This document shows, one piece after another, positions 27,543 through 34,934 of a stretch of DNA of 44,321 bases. Position numbers and translations under genes: made by a program. The stretch's first letter is position 1. The number at the start of each line of letters is the position of its first letter. The stretch is from a virus, in IMG/VR virus record IMGVR_UViG_3300008262_000697, positions 1 through 44,321 of that record. One strand, written 5' to 3'. The notes below the pieces were generated by a model. That model did no database searches. It had not been told where the DNA came from and saw nothing but the letters and a program-made list of their open reading frames with translations.

Positions 27543-28471
27543 AAGTCGCAGTCTGCTCCGATCTGCATCTAGAGTTCGGAGATCTACATCTAAAGAATGA
27601 ACACGATATAGATGTTCTCATTCTCTCTGGCGATATCTGTGTTGCAGCAGATATTGGTAAGCCAGATCCAAATAACTTTATGGAGGGTGCACGTAGTAAT
27701 CGCATCGTGGACTTCTTCAAGCGTTGTTCGTTTCAGTTCCCCCATGTTCTCTATGTAATGGGAAATCATGAGCACTATCATGGTGATGTTGCGACCAGTG
27801 CAAGTAAGATTCGCTCTATGCTAGAGTCACATATGCTGAGTAATGTACGACTGCTCGATAAAGAGTTTGTTGATATCGATGGGATTCGCTTTATCGGTGG
27901 TACGCTATGGACTGATATGAATAACGAAGATCCAATTACTCTTGCACACATTCGTGGTATGATGAATGATTTTCGTATTTGCTCGAATAGCAATCGCACT
28001 GTGTCACGTAAAGTACCCATCTATCAGAAAGACGAGAATGGTAATTACGTCACTGAAACTGTGGATGGAATCAATCGTATAGTTCAGAGTGGTATAAAGA
28101 TGAAGTCTGAACCAGCAACATGGTCGCCAGAAGATGCAGTCGAAGATCATAAGGCGATGAAAAGTTTTATTGAGAAGACTGTTGCTGAGACAGATCCGTC
28201 CACGAAGATTGTTGTGATTGGTCATCATGCACCGAGTAAGTTATCGACTCATCCTCGTTACAAAGATGAGACACTAATGAATGGTGGCTATAGTAGCGAT
28301 CTCAGTGAGTTTATTCTGGATCGTCGTATGATTAAGTTGTGGACTCATGGACACACTCACGAAGACTTTGACTACATGCTTGGTTCTACACGTGTAGTCT
28401 GCAATCCTCGTGGCTATGATGGCTATGAAGAACGTGCAGATCGTTTTGAACTCAAGGTAGTAGAAGTATGA
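27539..28471 (+). CDS. Calcineurin-like metallophosphoesterase
   Basis: 310 aa with all five motifs: CSDLHLEFGD (Asp8, His10), LSGDI (Asp32), GNHEHY (Asn76, His77), VIGHHAPS and THGHTHEDFD. The fold is a dimetal phosphoesterase acting on nucleotides, RNA or proteins. An insertion of about 50 residues between GTLWTDM and the GHH motif is unusual compared with compact members. Overlaps the preceding and following genes by ATGA. Confidence 0.9.
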   Translation: MKVAVCSDLHLEFGDLHLKNEHDIDVLILSGDICVAADIGKPDPNNFMEGARSNRIVDFFKRCSFQFPHVLYVMGNHEHYHGDVATSASKIRSMLESHMLSNVRLLDKEFVDIDGIRFIGGTLWTDMNNEDPITLAHIRGMMNDFRICSNSNRTVSRKVPIYQKDENGNYVTETVDGINRIVQSGIKMKSEPATWSPEDAVEDHKAMKSFIEKTVAETDPSTKIVVIGHHAPSKLSTHPRYKDETLMNGGYSSDLSEFILDRRMIKLWTHGHTHEDFDYMLGSTRVVCNPRGYDGYEERADRFELKVVEV

Positions 28472-28803
28472 GTGAGTATATCCCAGACAAGTGGGTCGTT
28501 GTCAAGATTAGCAGAGACAATGTGGAGACAATCTACAAAGTCTTTGCTTGCTGGTATGGTGGATACACAGGATCTGATTCTTGGAAGTTAAACAGTGGCA
28601 TCACTCGAGCATTTTTCGGAGGAGAAGTCTATTCCTTCGAAGGTTCTTCTGGTTCTGTCTATGAGTGCCATAAGAATCTTTATGGCACGAACATGTATGG
28701 ACAAGGTGTCCTTAACAATATGATTAATAACGCTGCAAAGAGTGGCGTGGCGATCGAGATAATGCCAGAAGATACAAACTGGCTGGAGTTGAAATATGAA
28801 TAG
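28468..28803 (+). CDS. Conserved phage protein, 111 aa
   Basis: DKWVVVKISRDNVETIYKVF, ACWYGGYTGSDSWKLNSGIT, then SFEGSSGSVYECHKNLYGTN. Family seen in many phages as an unknown ~110-aa protein with WYGGY..GDSW. Function unknown. Confidence 0.75.
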   Translation: MSEYIPDKWVVVKISRDNVETIYKVFACWYGGYTGSDSWKLNSGITRAFFGGEVYSFEGSSGSVYECHKNLYGTNMYGQGVLNNMINNAAKSGVAIEIMPEDTNWLELKYE

Positions 28804-28984
28804 CTGGAAAATTACTCTGGAGGAAGATCCAGAAACAGGTGACTTGCTAATGCCAATTCCTACTGATTGTCTAAATCAGATGGGATGGGATATTGGTGAT
28901 GTATTAATTTGGGAGGATATGCAAAATGGATCTTGGTCTCTACGAAAGAAAGACGATGGAACTACTGAAAATGCCACTGAGTGA
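28796..28984 (+). CDS. AbrB/MazE-like beta-barrel protein, 62 aa
   Basis: WKITLEEDPETGDLLMPIPT, DCLNQMGWDIGDVLIWEDMQ, SWSLRKK. The strand-loop-P.....GW..GD.L.W....G...L.K plan matches SpoVT/AbrB-type phage proteins. Probably a DNA-binding or dimeric regulator. Confidence 0.7.
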   Translation: MNSWKITLEEDPETGDLLMPIPTDCLNQMGWDIGDVLIWEDMQNGSWSLRKKDDGTTENATE

Positions 28985-29099
28985 TCAGGAAGAAGCAATT
29001 GTTTCACTAATGCAAAAGATTAATAAACTTGAGCATGAGAATCGAGAGCTAAAGGAAGAACTTAGAATGTTAAAATGGTCAATAATGGAGCACGATTGA
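28926..29099 (+). CDS. Coiled-coil micro-protein, up to 57 aa
   Basis: Open from ATG 28926; starts at 28956 or 28971 (MPLSDQEEAIVSLMQKINKL) are equally likely. Coiled coil follows: EHENRELKEELRMLKW. The first part overlaps the previous gene. Function unknown. Confidence 0.45.
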   Translation: MDLGLYERKTMELLKMPLSDQEEAIVSLMQKINKLEHENRELKEELRMLKWSIMEHD

Positions 29100-29100
29100 T

Positions 29101-29379
29101 ATGCCAAAATTTACACTTATTGGTGAGCACACAGATATCTACGGTAAACCTGATGGTAGTAAAATTACCTATGAATTTTATGTTGATGGACTAAACGATG
29201 TTCTCGAACACGTTGATCTTTTTATTCGTGGTTGTGGTTACATGCCACCTCCAGGAACTCTTGACTATGTTGTTGATGATTATAGCGACTTTGGTGGTGG
29301 ATCAACTCTTGCTGATTATGAAATGCATGACGACGTTCAACACAGCGAATCTTATTTTGATATAGAAAGAAACAAATGA
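29101..29379 (+). CDS. Conserved phage protein, 92 aa
   Basis: KFTLIGEHTDIYGKPDGSKI, FYVDGLNDVLEHVDLFIRGC, GYMPPPGTLDYVVDD. The beta-then-helix design with G.G......G.L matches a common phage family of unknown function. Overlaps next start. Confidence 0.7.
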   Translation: MPKFTLIGEHTDIYGKPDGSKITYEFYVDGLNDVLEHVDLFIRGCGYMPPPGTLDYVVDDYSDFGGGSTLADYEMHDDVQHSESYFDIERNK

Positions 29380-29750
29380 GTAAAGTCTTTACAGATGTGC
29401 ATGTTTTCATGATTGCAGCAGGACAAACCATTCCACCATTCAATGCAAATCGTTCAGATCAGTCAGATTTGTATATGAAACTCATTCAAGAAGAGTTTTC
29501 TGAGTTAATGGACGCTGAAGCAGTGTCTGATGACGCTGAAATTTGTGATGCATGCTTTGATTTAATGTGGGTGATTGTTGGTTACATGAAATCTCGTGGC
29601 TGGGATTGTGGAGAACTTTGGGATGAGGGTGCAAAATCCAATTTATCCAAGATTGACAAGGTGACTGGCAGGGTTATTAAGCGTGAAGACGGTAAAATTC
29701 TCAAGCCAGAGGGTTGGAAACCACCAGATTTTGCAAAATTTGTAAAATAA
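29376..29750 (+). CDS. MazG/HisE-like pyrophosphohydrolase
   Basis: 124 aa. EEFSELMDAEAVSDDAEICD followed by ACFDLMWVIVGYMKSRGWD supplies ExxE and ExxD-type acidic pairs. The tail VTGRVIKREDGKILKPEGWK, PPDF is typical of phage members. Second nucleotide pyrophosphohydrolase here, different subfamily from that at 6008. It likely cleaves NTPs or dNTPs. Confidence 0.8.
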   Translation: MSKVFTDVHVFMIAAGQTIPPFNANRSDQSDLYMKLIQEEFSELMDAEAVSDDAEICDACFDLMWVIVGYMKSRGWDCGELWDEGAKSNLSKIDKVTGRVIKREDGKILKPEGWKPPDFAKFVK

Positions 29751-29753
29751 TTG

Positions 29754-29782
29754 TTGTTTTGCAACAATTTTTGATGTATAAT
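29754..29782 (+). promoter_or_regulatory. Sigma70-like promoter, leaderless gene
   Basis: TTGTTT (29754-29759), 17-nt spacer, TATAAT (29777-29782). TTGTTGTTTTGCAACAA forms a dyad over the -35. Gene ATG is 7 nt after the -10. Confidence 0.8.
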
Positions 29783-29788
29783 ATGATT

Positions 29789-30298
29789 ATGATTACACTT
29801 TACCTTGATATGGACGGAGTTCTTGCCAATTTTGACAAGGCATATCGTCAGTTAGATCCTCATAAAGAGGATCGAGTGCGTTTTCGTGATGCTGTAATGC
29901 TTCATCGCATCTTCGAGGACTTAGAATTCATGCCTGATGCACAAGAATTGTTGAATCATGTGTCAAGATTGCATGATGTTCGTGTTGAAATTCTTACTTC
30001 AATGGGTACTTTTGAAACAACACGTGGTTTACAAGCAAAGTTACAGAAAATGCACTGGCTTGATAAGCATAACATTCCTTACAAACCAAATTTTGTTCGT
30101 ACTAAGTCAGAAAAGGCACAGTACGCAACACCAGAGTCAATCTTAATTGATGATTCTCCAGGATGCATTGGTCCATTTATCGCAAGTGGAGGACACGGCA
30201 TACTCCATAACCATGCCAGTGAGTCTATTCGAATTTTAGACTCAACAATTTTACAGATACGTGCATTACATGCACTACGAGAAGGAATGTATGAATGA
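29789..30298 (+). CDS. HAD-family 5'(3')-deoxyribonucleotidase
   Basis: 169 aa from ATG 29789. Motif I LDMDGVLANFD (Asp7, Asp9), motif II LTSMG, later Lys region and motif III/IV ILIDDSPGC. This is the NT5C-like phosphatase layout, dephosphorylating deoxynucleoside monophosphates. The start is at the predicted transcription start and there is no ribosome-binding site, so translation is probably leaderless. Confidence 0.85.
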   Translation: MITLYLDMDGVLANFDKAYRQLDPHKEDRVRFRDAVMLHRIFEDLEFMPDAQELLNHVSRLHDVRVEILTSMGTFETTRGLQAKLQKMHWLDKHNIPYKPNFVRTKSEKAQYATPESILIDDSPGCIGPFIASGGHGILHNHASESIRILDSTILQIRALHALREGMYE

Positions 30299-30575
30299 CT
30301 TACTACGCACTACGTTTGAATGGATAAAAGATGACTGGAATAGCCATCCTTTTAGGTTTTTTATTGAGTTGTTGGCTTGGGCTATCAGCATTGGTTGCTC
30401 GATCACAATGGCTCTCACAGTCCCCACTCCTCCCCTACTTATACTATATCCTATCTGGATCCTTGGCTGTGCTATGTATGCTTGGGCTGCTTATACTAGG
30501 AAATCTTTTGGCATGTTGGCTAACTACATCTTGTTGACTACAATTGATACAGTTGGTTTGATACGTATGTTATGA
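30291..30575 (+). CDS. Membrane protein, 94 aa
   Basis: Start at 30291. Three hydrophobic segments (FFIELLAWAISIGCSITMAL; LILYPIWILGCAMYAWAAYT; LANYILLTTIDTVGLIRML). Same layout as an inner-membrane protein common in T4-like phages. Overlaps both neighbours. Function unknown. Confidence 0.75.
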   Translation: MNDLLRTTFEWIKDDWNSHPFRFFIELLAWAISIGCSITMALTVPTPPLLILYPIWILGCAMYAWAAYTRKSFGMLANYILLTTIDTVGLIRML

Positions 30576-30991
30576 TAAATTTAGATATTTACGGTGAACC
30601 AATTGTTGAGCAACATAAGAATTGTAATTGTTGTAAACGATCTTTACCATTAAGTGCTTTTGGTAACGACAGTGGAGGTAACAAACTTCGATCATGGTGT
30701 AAAGAATGTGATGCAGAATATCGCAAAGGTGCTAATGCTGTAAAGAAAAATGCACCACCGCCAGAAGATGATCATTGTTGTGAAATATGTGGGTGTTCTG
30801 CAGATGAATTAAATTCAACAGTACAACATGTCACTAAAGTTGTTTCTCCATGGGTATGTGACCACGATCACCAAACATTAACTTTTAGAGGATGGTTGTG
30901 TAGAAAATGTAATCTTGGTCTTGGTAATTTTAATGATAGTATAGAAAGAATGCAAAACGCTATTGAATATTTAAAAAAACATAAATTATGA
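30572..30991 (+). CDS. Recombination endonuclease VII family
   Basis: 139 aa. N-terminal zinc ribbon (CNCCKRSLP...WCKECD) then CCEICG, VCDHDHQTLTFRGWLCRKCN and LGLGNFNDSIERMQNAIEYL. This is the Endonuclease VII/HNH-like core with the DHDH active site. T4 gp49 resolves branched DNA during packaging; this short version may do the same or act as a nicking nuclease. Confidence 0.88.
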   Translation: MINLDIYGEPIVEQHKNCNCCKRSLPLSAFGNDSGGNKLRSWCKECDAEYRKGANAVKKNAPPPEDDHCCEICGCSADELNSTVQHVTKVVSPWVCDHDHQTLTFRGWLCRKCNLGLGNFNDSIERMQNAIEYLKKHKL

Positions 30992-31608
30992 ATATATTTT
31001 ACTTACACCCTGATACTAAAGAATGTGCCAAGCAACATCTAGACAAACACGTTGTCAAGATGATTCTCGAATATGCACAACTTCTTTCCACTGCTCATCG
31101 TCTTCTCGATGGCACAGAGTATGAGGGTCGTACAGTAAGTGGCACTCGCAAAGCCATGCGTTGGTTACTACCAGATGAACGTGAGACTGGTTTGTATATG
31201 GCATCACATATGAAGCACCCATCAGGTATGTGGTGTCGTCAATCGCTAGATAATTATTGGTGGTTGTATAATCTTTGGCGAGATCTAATGCGAGAATATA
31301 CATTTCGTTATGGAAAACATCACGTTGCAGAAAAGTTAATTCCATATCTTTCTTCTCCACCGAGCAAGATTCCATCTACAATAGCAGATGCGATGCCACA
31401 GTGTATGCCAGATCAATATAAGGTTCCAGGAAATTCTATTCAAGCATATCACAATTATTACATCGGTGCGAAACAACCTTTTGCAGTGTGGACTAATCGT
31501 CCGATTCCAGAGTGGTATGTTCAAGCGTGGAAAGAACAGAATCATAAACCTATTGCACAGATAGATAAGAAGAACAGTAAAGTTCGATTCAGAATGATTT
31601 CTTTATAA
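30988..31608 (+). CDS. Conserved T4-like phage protein, 206 aa
   Basis: MNIFYLHPDTKECAKQHLDK, HVVKMILEYAQLLSTAHRLL, then HMKHPSGMWCRQSLDNYWWL. This HLDKHVVKM..E.AQLLSTAH family is widespread in T4-like phages and predicted as DNA-associated (pyrimidine-dimer glycosylase-like) only tentatively. Function unknown. Confidence 0.8.
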   Translation: MNIFYLHPDTKECAKQHLDKHVVKMILEYAQLLSTAHRLLDGTEYEGRTVSGTRKAMRWLLPDERETGLYMASHMKHPSGMWCRQSLDNYWWLYNLWRDLMREYTFRYGKHHVAEKLIPYLSSPPSKIPSTIADAMPQCMPDQYKVPGNSIQAYHNYYIGAKQPFAVWTNRPIPEWYVQAWKEQNHKPIAQIDKKNSKVRFRMISL

Positions 31609-31611
31609 ATA
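31604..31611 (+). promoter_or_regulatory. T4-like late promoter box TATAAATA
   Basis: TATAAATA ends 5 nt before the ATG of the next gene. It matches the T4 late consensus and precedes the PhoH-endolysin operon, where late expression is expected for lysis. Confidence 0.65.
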
Positions 31612-31616
31612 CAGTT

Positions 31617-31859
31617 ATGCCTACATATTCATTTCGAGATAAACAGACAGGTTTTGAATTTGAGAAGTTTCTTTCCTTTACAGGAAGAGAAGAATACCTA
31701 CAACAAAACCCACATATCGAGCAGATTCATACTTCTGCGCCAGCATTCACTGGCGATCATGTAACTCTTAAAAAAGACACAGGGTTTAAGGAGGTGCTAC
31801 AGCGAATACACGAAAAAACTCCAGGAAGTCAATTAGATAAATCATCATCGCAACTATAA
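31617..31859 (+). CDS. FmdB-like small phage protein, 80 aa
   Basis: MPTYSFRDKQTGFEFEKFLS, YLQQNPHIEQI then GFKEVLQRIHEKTPGSQLDK, SSSQL. The N-terminus matches FmdB-like proteins but lacks the Cys knuckle. The GF.EVLQ.IHE.TPGS..DK ending is conserved in T4-like phages. Possibly structural. Confidence 0.75.
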   Translation: MPTYSFRDKQTGFEFEKFLSFTGREEYLQQNPHIEQIHTSAPAFTGDHVTLKKDTGFKEVLQRIHEKTPGSQLDKSSSQL

Positions 31860-31869
31860 AGGAGTCCGC

Positions 31870-32646
31870 ATGGCTCGAAAACCAAACGCTGCACTCGCAG
31901 TCGTTGATAATAATGAACCACGTGAACCAAGAAAACCAAACAATCAACTAAGATTACGACTTGATGACCTAAAAACTTTTCAACCATTAACAGAAAATCA
32001 GAAAAAGTTTTTTGATACTTATAAACGACAGGATTATTTTGTAGCATTACACGGAGTAGCTGGAACAGGTAAAACATTTATCGCTTTATATAAAGCAATT
32101 GAAGAAGTATTAGATAAAAGTAATACGTTTAATAAAATTATTGTAGTAAGATCTGCAGTACAATCAAGAGAGATTGGTCATCTTCCAGGAGATGTTTCAG
32201 AGAAGATGGAAATCTATCAACAACCATATCGTCAAATCTGCGAAACATTATTTGCTCGCAAAGATGCATGGGATAGATTAGAAGAACAACACCATATTGA
32301 ATTTATCTCTACATCATTTATTCGTGGTATGTCGTTTGATGATGCAATTATTATCGTTGACGAAATGCAGAATATGAATTTTGAAGAGATTGATACTGTG
32401 ATGACTCGTGTTGGTTATCGCTCTAAGATTATTTGGTGTGGTGATTATCGCCAAACCGATTTAAGAAAAAATAATGACAAGTCTGGTCTATTGAAGTTTT
32501 TTGATATTGCGCAGCATATGGGTGCATTTACTCGTATTGAATTTACTCCAGACGATATCGTGAGAAGCAGTTTGGTCAAAGATTATATCTTGGCTAAACT
32601 AAAATACGAAGATATTGTAGAAGGAAAACCAAATGCTAACAGCTGA
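31870..32646 (+). CDS. phoH: PhoH family ATPase
   Basis: 258 aa. Walker A GVAGTGKT (62-69), VVRSAVQSREIGHLPGD and Walker B IIIVDEMQNM with Asp164-Glu165. Typical phage PhoH, a P-loop ATPase often linked to RNA metabolism. Basic N-terminus. Overlaps the endolysin gene. Confidence 0.95.
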   Translation: MARKPNAALAVVDNNEPREPRKPNNQLRLRLDDLKTFQPLTENQKKFFDTYKRQDYFVALHGVAGTGKTFIALYKAIEEVLDKSNTFNKIIVVRSAVQSREIGHLPGDVSEKMEIYQQPYRQICETLFARKDAWDRLEEQHHIEFISTSFIRGMSFDDAIIIVDEMQNMNFEEIDTVMTRVGYRSKIIWCGDYRQTDLRKNNDKSGLLKFFDIAQHMGAFTRIEFTPDDIVRSSLVKDYILAKLKYEDIVEGKPNANS

Positions 32647-33256
32647 ACAATTTGCTCACTTATTCCCAAGAGCACAAGACCCACAGGGATGGGTTAACTC
32701 AATGAACAATGTATTCCCAACATATGACCTTAACACACCAAAAAGAATTGCTGCATTTCTTGCACAGTGTGGACATGAGTCTGGTGGATGGACAGTGTTC
32801 GAAGAAAACTTAAATTACTCTGCAAAGGGATTGATGGGAATCTTCAAAAAGTATTTCCCTACTGAAGATCTCGCTAATCAGTATGCAAGACAACCACAGA
32901 AGATTGCTAATCGTGTTTATGGTGGTCGCATGGGCAATGGTCCAGAAGCGTCTGGTGATGGATGGAAGTATCGTGGACGTGGACCAATCCAGTTGACTGG
33001 AAAAGATAACTATCGTGCATTTGCTCAAGAGATGTTTGATGACTGGCAAAATCTTTTTGATAATCCAGACTGGGTAAATGCAGATCGTGACTTTGCTTTG
33101 ATGTCTGCAATCTGGTTCTGGAACAAGAACAAACTAAATCGTGAAGCAGATGCTGGCGATATTAAGACAATGACTCGTAAAATCAATGGTGGTTTTATTG
33201 GTCTTGAAGATCGTATTAAACACTATGAGGAAGCAATGCACTTATTGCACGGATAA
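32633..33256 (+). CDS. GH19 chitinase-type endolysin
   Basis: 207 aa. AFLAQCGHESGGWTVFEENL holds catalytic Glu49 and a second Glu near 57; WKYRGRGPIQLTGKDNY is the GH19 signature. The single domain degrades peptidoglycan glycan strands. No signal peptide, so release depends on a holin not identified here. Confidence 0.93.
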   Translation: MLTAEQFAHLFPRAQDPQGWVNSMNNVFPTYDLNTPKRIAAFLAQCGHESGGWTVFEENLNYSAKGLMGIFKKYFPTEDLANQYARQPQKIANRVYGGRMGNGPEASGDGWKYRGRGPIQLTGKDNYRAFAQEMFDDWQNLFDNPDWVNADRDFALMSAIWFWNKNKLNREADAGDIKTMTRKINGGFIGLEDRIKHYEEAMHLLHG

Positions 33257-33909
33257 TGAAAACATTTATACATCATGATTTACCCAAACTTGAACGTGAC
33301 ACCAAACCCGATGGAACTCGTTTATACAAAACACCATCGGGTTTTGCCTATCCAAGCGTCACAACGATTACAGGATTGCACACAAAAAAGGCAATCATGG
33401 AATGGCGAAAGCGAGTCGGAGAAGAAGAAGCAACAAGAATCTCTACCAGAGCAGCAAACAGAGGAACAAAAATTCACAAACTCTGCGAAGACTATCTGCG
33501 TGGAGAACTTGATGAACCAGATATCTTTCATGCAGAGATGTTCAATTCCATCAGACCAATGCTCGATGACATCGACAACATTCACTGCTTGGAAGATCCG
33601 CTCTATTGTGACCACCTACAGGTGGCAGGAACAGTTGACTGCATCGCAGAATATCAAGGTAGACTTAGTGTCATAGATTTTAAGACATCATCTCGACCAA
33701 AAGATCGTGATGATATTCATAACTACTTTATGCAAACTGCAGCATATGCAGTTGCGTTTGAAGAGAGAACTGGAATTGCAGTTGATCGAATGGTTGTTAT
33801 CATGGCAGTTGAAAACGATGATCCAAGATGGTTTATTGAGAAACGTGATAACTGGATTGCAGGATTTAAAAAATTAAGACTTGACTATAAGAACAAGTAT
33901 GGTGTATAA
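33256..33909 (+). CDS. PD-(D/E)XK exonuclease, RecB-like
   Basis: 217 aa. YPSVTTITGLHTKKAIMEWR, RAANRGTKIHKLCEDYLRGE with motif-I His, VAGTVDCIAEYQGRLSVIDF then KTSSRPK (D...DxK) and QTAAYAVAFEERTG (QxxxY). These are the motifs of RecB/Cas4-like phage exonucleases. Likely DNA recombination or host DNA breakdown. The -35 of the next promoter lies in its last codons. Confidence 0.88.
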   Translation: MKTFIHHDLPKLERDTKPDGTRLYKTPSGFAYPSVTTITGLHTKKAIMEWRKRVGEEEATRISTRAANRGTKIHKLCEDYLRGELDEPDIFHAEMFNSIRPMLDDIDNIHCLEDPLYCDHLQVAGTVDCIAEYQGRLSVIDFKTSSRPKDRDDIHNYFMQTAAYAVAFEERTGIAVDRMVVIMAVENDDPRWFIEKRDNWIAGFKKLRLDYKNKYGV

Positions 33910-33910
33910 T
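33881..33910 (+). promoter_or_regulatory. Sigma70-like promoter for the tmRNA locus
   Basis: TTGACT (33881-33886), 18-nt spacer, TATAAT (33905-33910). The transcript would cover the 24-aa ORF and the permuted tmRNA. Confidence 0.75.
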
Positions 33911-33917
33911 AGATAAT

Positions 33918-33992
33918 ATGGATGACGATCTTACTAGATTTTTGATAGGGTTTATAATAATTGTAATTATAATTATTTTAATCTTATCGTAA
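33918..33992 (+). CDS. 24-aa membrane micro-protein
   Basis: MDDDLTRFLIGFIIIVIIII then LILS. ATG is 8 nt after the -10, so essentially leaderless. The stop abuts the acceptor half of the permuted tmRNA. Composition (acidic end plus one helix) is that of a small membrane peptide. Confidence 0.5.
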   Translation: MDDDLTRFLIGFIIIVIIIILILS

Positions 33993-34068
33993 GAATTGCT
34001 GTATGAAGCAATGAGAAAGGTGTTCTGGACGAGGGTTCGATTCCCTCCACCTCCACCATAAGAGAACT

Positions 34069-34149
34069 ATGACATGGGATGATATACGAAGAGTTAAAGT
34101 TTTACTAACATGTTACTTGTTAGTAATCTTTGCATTAGTTTTCTTATGA
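34069..34149 (+). CDS. 26-aa membrane micro-ORF in the tmRNA intervening segment
   Basis: MTWDDIRRVKVLLTCYLLVI then FALVFL. It begins 11 nt after the CCA of the acceptor half and ends 2 bases before the coding half, so it fills the segment that is cut out. It has a membrane helix after a charged start. No ribosome-binding site beyond AAGAGAA. Might be translated before processing; not proven. Confidence 0.4.
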   Translation: MTWDDIRRVKVLLTCYLLVIFALVFL

Positions 34150-34234
34150 TGGGGGTGACTAGGTTTCGACAGGGCAATGAGTAACAGAGTGGACAGCACG
34201 ACACAGAGAGTCGTAAAAAGTAAACAACGTAAAC

Positions 34235-34267
34235 GCAAACGACGCACAGTTCGCATTAGCAGCCTAA
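34235..34267 (+). other. tmRNA tag reading frame
   Basis: Ten codons plus TAA encode ANDAQFALAA. ANDxxxALAA is the beta/gamma-proteobacterial type, recognised by ClpXP/ClpAP. The stop lies in an AGCAG/CTGCT hairpin, as in bacterial tmRNAs. Confidence 0.93.
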
Positions 34268-34284
34268 ACACTGCTTAGGGTTTC

Positions 34285-34315
34285 GGTAGGTTTCCTCGTA
34301 ACAGAATAACCTACC
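34285..34315 (+). repeat. Hairpin GGTAGGTT/AACCTACC, copy 1
   Basis: GGTAGGTT (34285-34292) pairs with AACCTACC (34308-34315), loop begins TCCTCG. An identical stem is at 34616-34639. Both flank the small secreted gene. In the tmRNA this could be part of a pseudoknot domain. Confidence 0.8.
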
Positions 34316-34440
34316 ACGAATTAGTTAGTCTTTGCTTGGTGACAGCACCCGCATTCTCAGTGAATGCCTTGGACTGTATCGAAAGTGACGAATCTAATAA
34401 GAGGAAGTTTGTTTTTAATTTTAATCAAAAAGGAAATTCT

Positions 34441-34599
34441 ATGAAATCCGTTATTACTCTTTTAGTTTCTAGTTTGTTCGCATTCTCTGCATTTGCTGCA
34501 GAACCTGCTAAGAAAGATGCACCTAAAGCTGAAGTCAAAAAGGAAACCCCTAAGACTGATGCTAAGAAAGATGCTCCAAAGGCAGACGCTAAGAAATAA
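34441..34599 (+). CDS. Small secreted Lys/Ala-rich protein, 52 aa
   Basis: Start at 34441 after AAAAGGAAA. Signal peptide MKSVITLLVSSLFAFSAFAA, then repeats of KKDAPKAEVKK, TPKTDAKKDAPKADAKK. Periplasmic, very basic. Related in plan to the gene at 35960. Function unknown. Confidence 0.65.
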   Translation: MKSVITLLVSSLFAFSAFAAEPAKKDAPKAEVKKETPKTDAKKDAPKADAKK

Positions 34600-34615
34600 T
34601 TAGCAAATAGGTTTT

Positions 34616-34639
34616 GGTAGGTTTCCTTAATAACCTACC
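34616..34639 (+). terminator. Hairpin GGTAGGTT/AACCTACC, copy 2
   Basis: Same 8-bp stem as 34285, loop TCCTTAAT, followed by ATTAATTTTATT. Probable terminator after the secreted gene. Confidence 0.65.
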
Positions 34640-34664
34640 ATTAATTTTATTCACTGAGGATTAT

Positions 34665-34934
34665 ATGACTGTATTGCCATTGAAAGATAAAGTTCTTGTA
34701 GCAGAGAACAAGAAAGAAAATACTACTGCGAGTGGTATCGTAATTGAAGGTGCAGGTGGATTAGGTGAGTCCAAAACTGGAACTGTTTTAGCGATTGGAC
34801 CAGATGTAAAGGATGTCAAAGTTGGCGATGTCATTTATCTTGAGTGGAACAAAGCACAAGTTGTTACTATAGATGGTAATCAACGTGTTATGATTAAAGA
34901 AGAAAATATTGTTGCTGTAGTTGACAATGTATGA
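34665..34934 (+). CDS. GroES-like co-chaperonin
   Basis: 89 aa. VLPLKDKVLVAENKKENTTA, SGIVIEGAGGLGESKTGTVL, DVKVGDVIYLEWNKAQVVTI then MIKEENIVAVV. This is the GroES (Cpn10) beta-barrel with a mobile-loop region at 17-34, comparable to T4 gp31 in role. It would work with host GroEL to fold phage proteins. Start chosen at ATG 34665 with GAGGA upstream. Confidence 0.9.
   Translation: MTVLPLKDKVLVAENKKENTTASGIVIEGAGGLGESKTGTVLAIGPDVKDVKVGDVIYLEWNKAQVVTIDGNQRVMIKEENIVAVVDNV

Larger units (their letters stand above)
33993..34320 (+). ncRNA. ssrA: Circularly permuted (two-piece) tmRNA
   Basis: The 3' acceptor half comes first: hairpin ATTGCT/AGCAAT, T-arm GAGGG-TTCGATT-CCCTC (34031-34047), then CACCTCC-A-CCA ending at 34058. 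The 5' half starts at 34151 with GGGGGTG and the tmRNA hallmark GGTTTCGACAGGG. GGGGGTG pairs with CACCTCC over 7 bp, with the G3.U70 pair that AlaRS requires. The tag frame is GCA AAC GAC GCA CAG TTC GCA TTA GCA GCC TAA. The two halves are separated by 92 nt that must be removed, so the mature RNA has two pieces. The 3' boundary is uncertain (34320-34400). Confidence 0.93.

Noticed and set aside
34336-34599. Long 87-aa version of the small secreted gene
   Set aside because: The upstream 35 codons overlap the tmRNA 3' region; the signal peptide and ribosome-binding site point to 34441.
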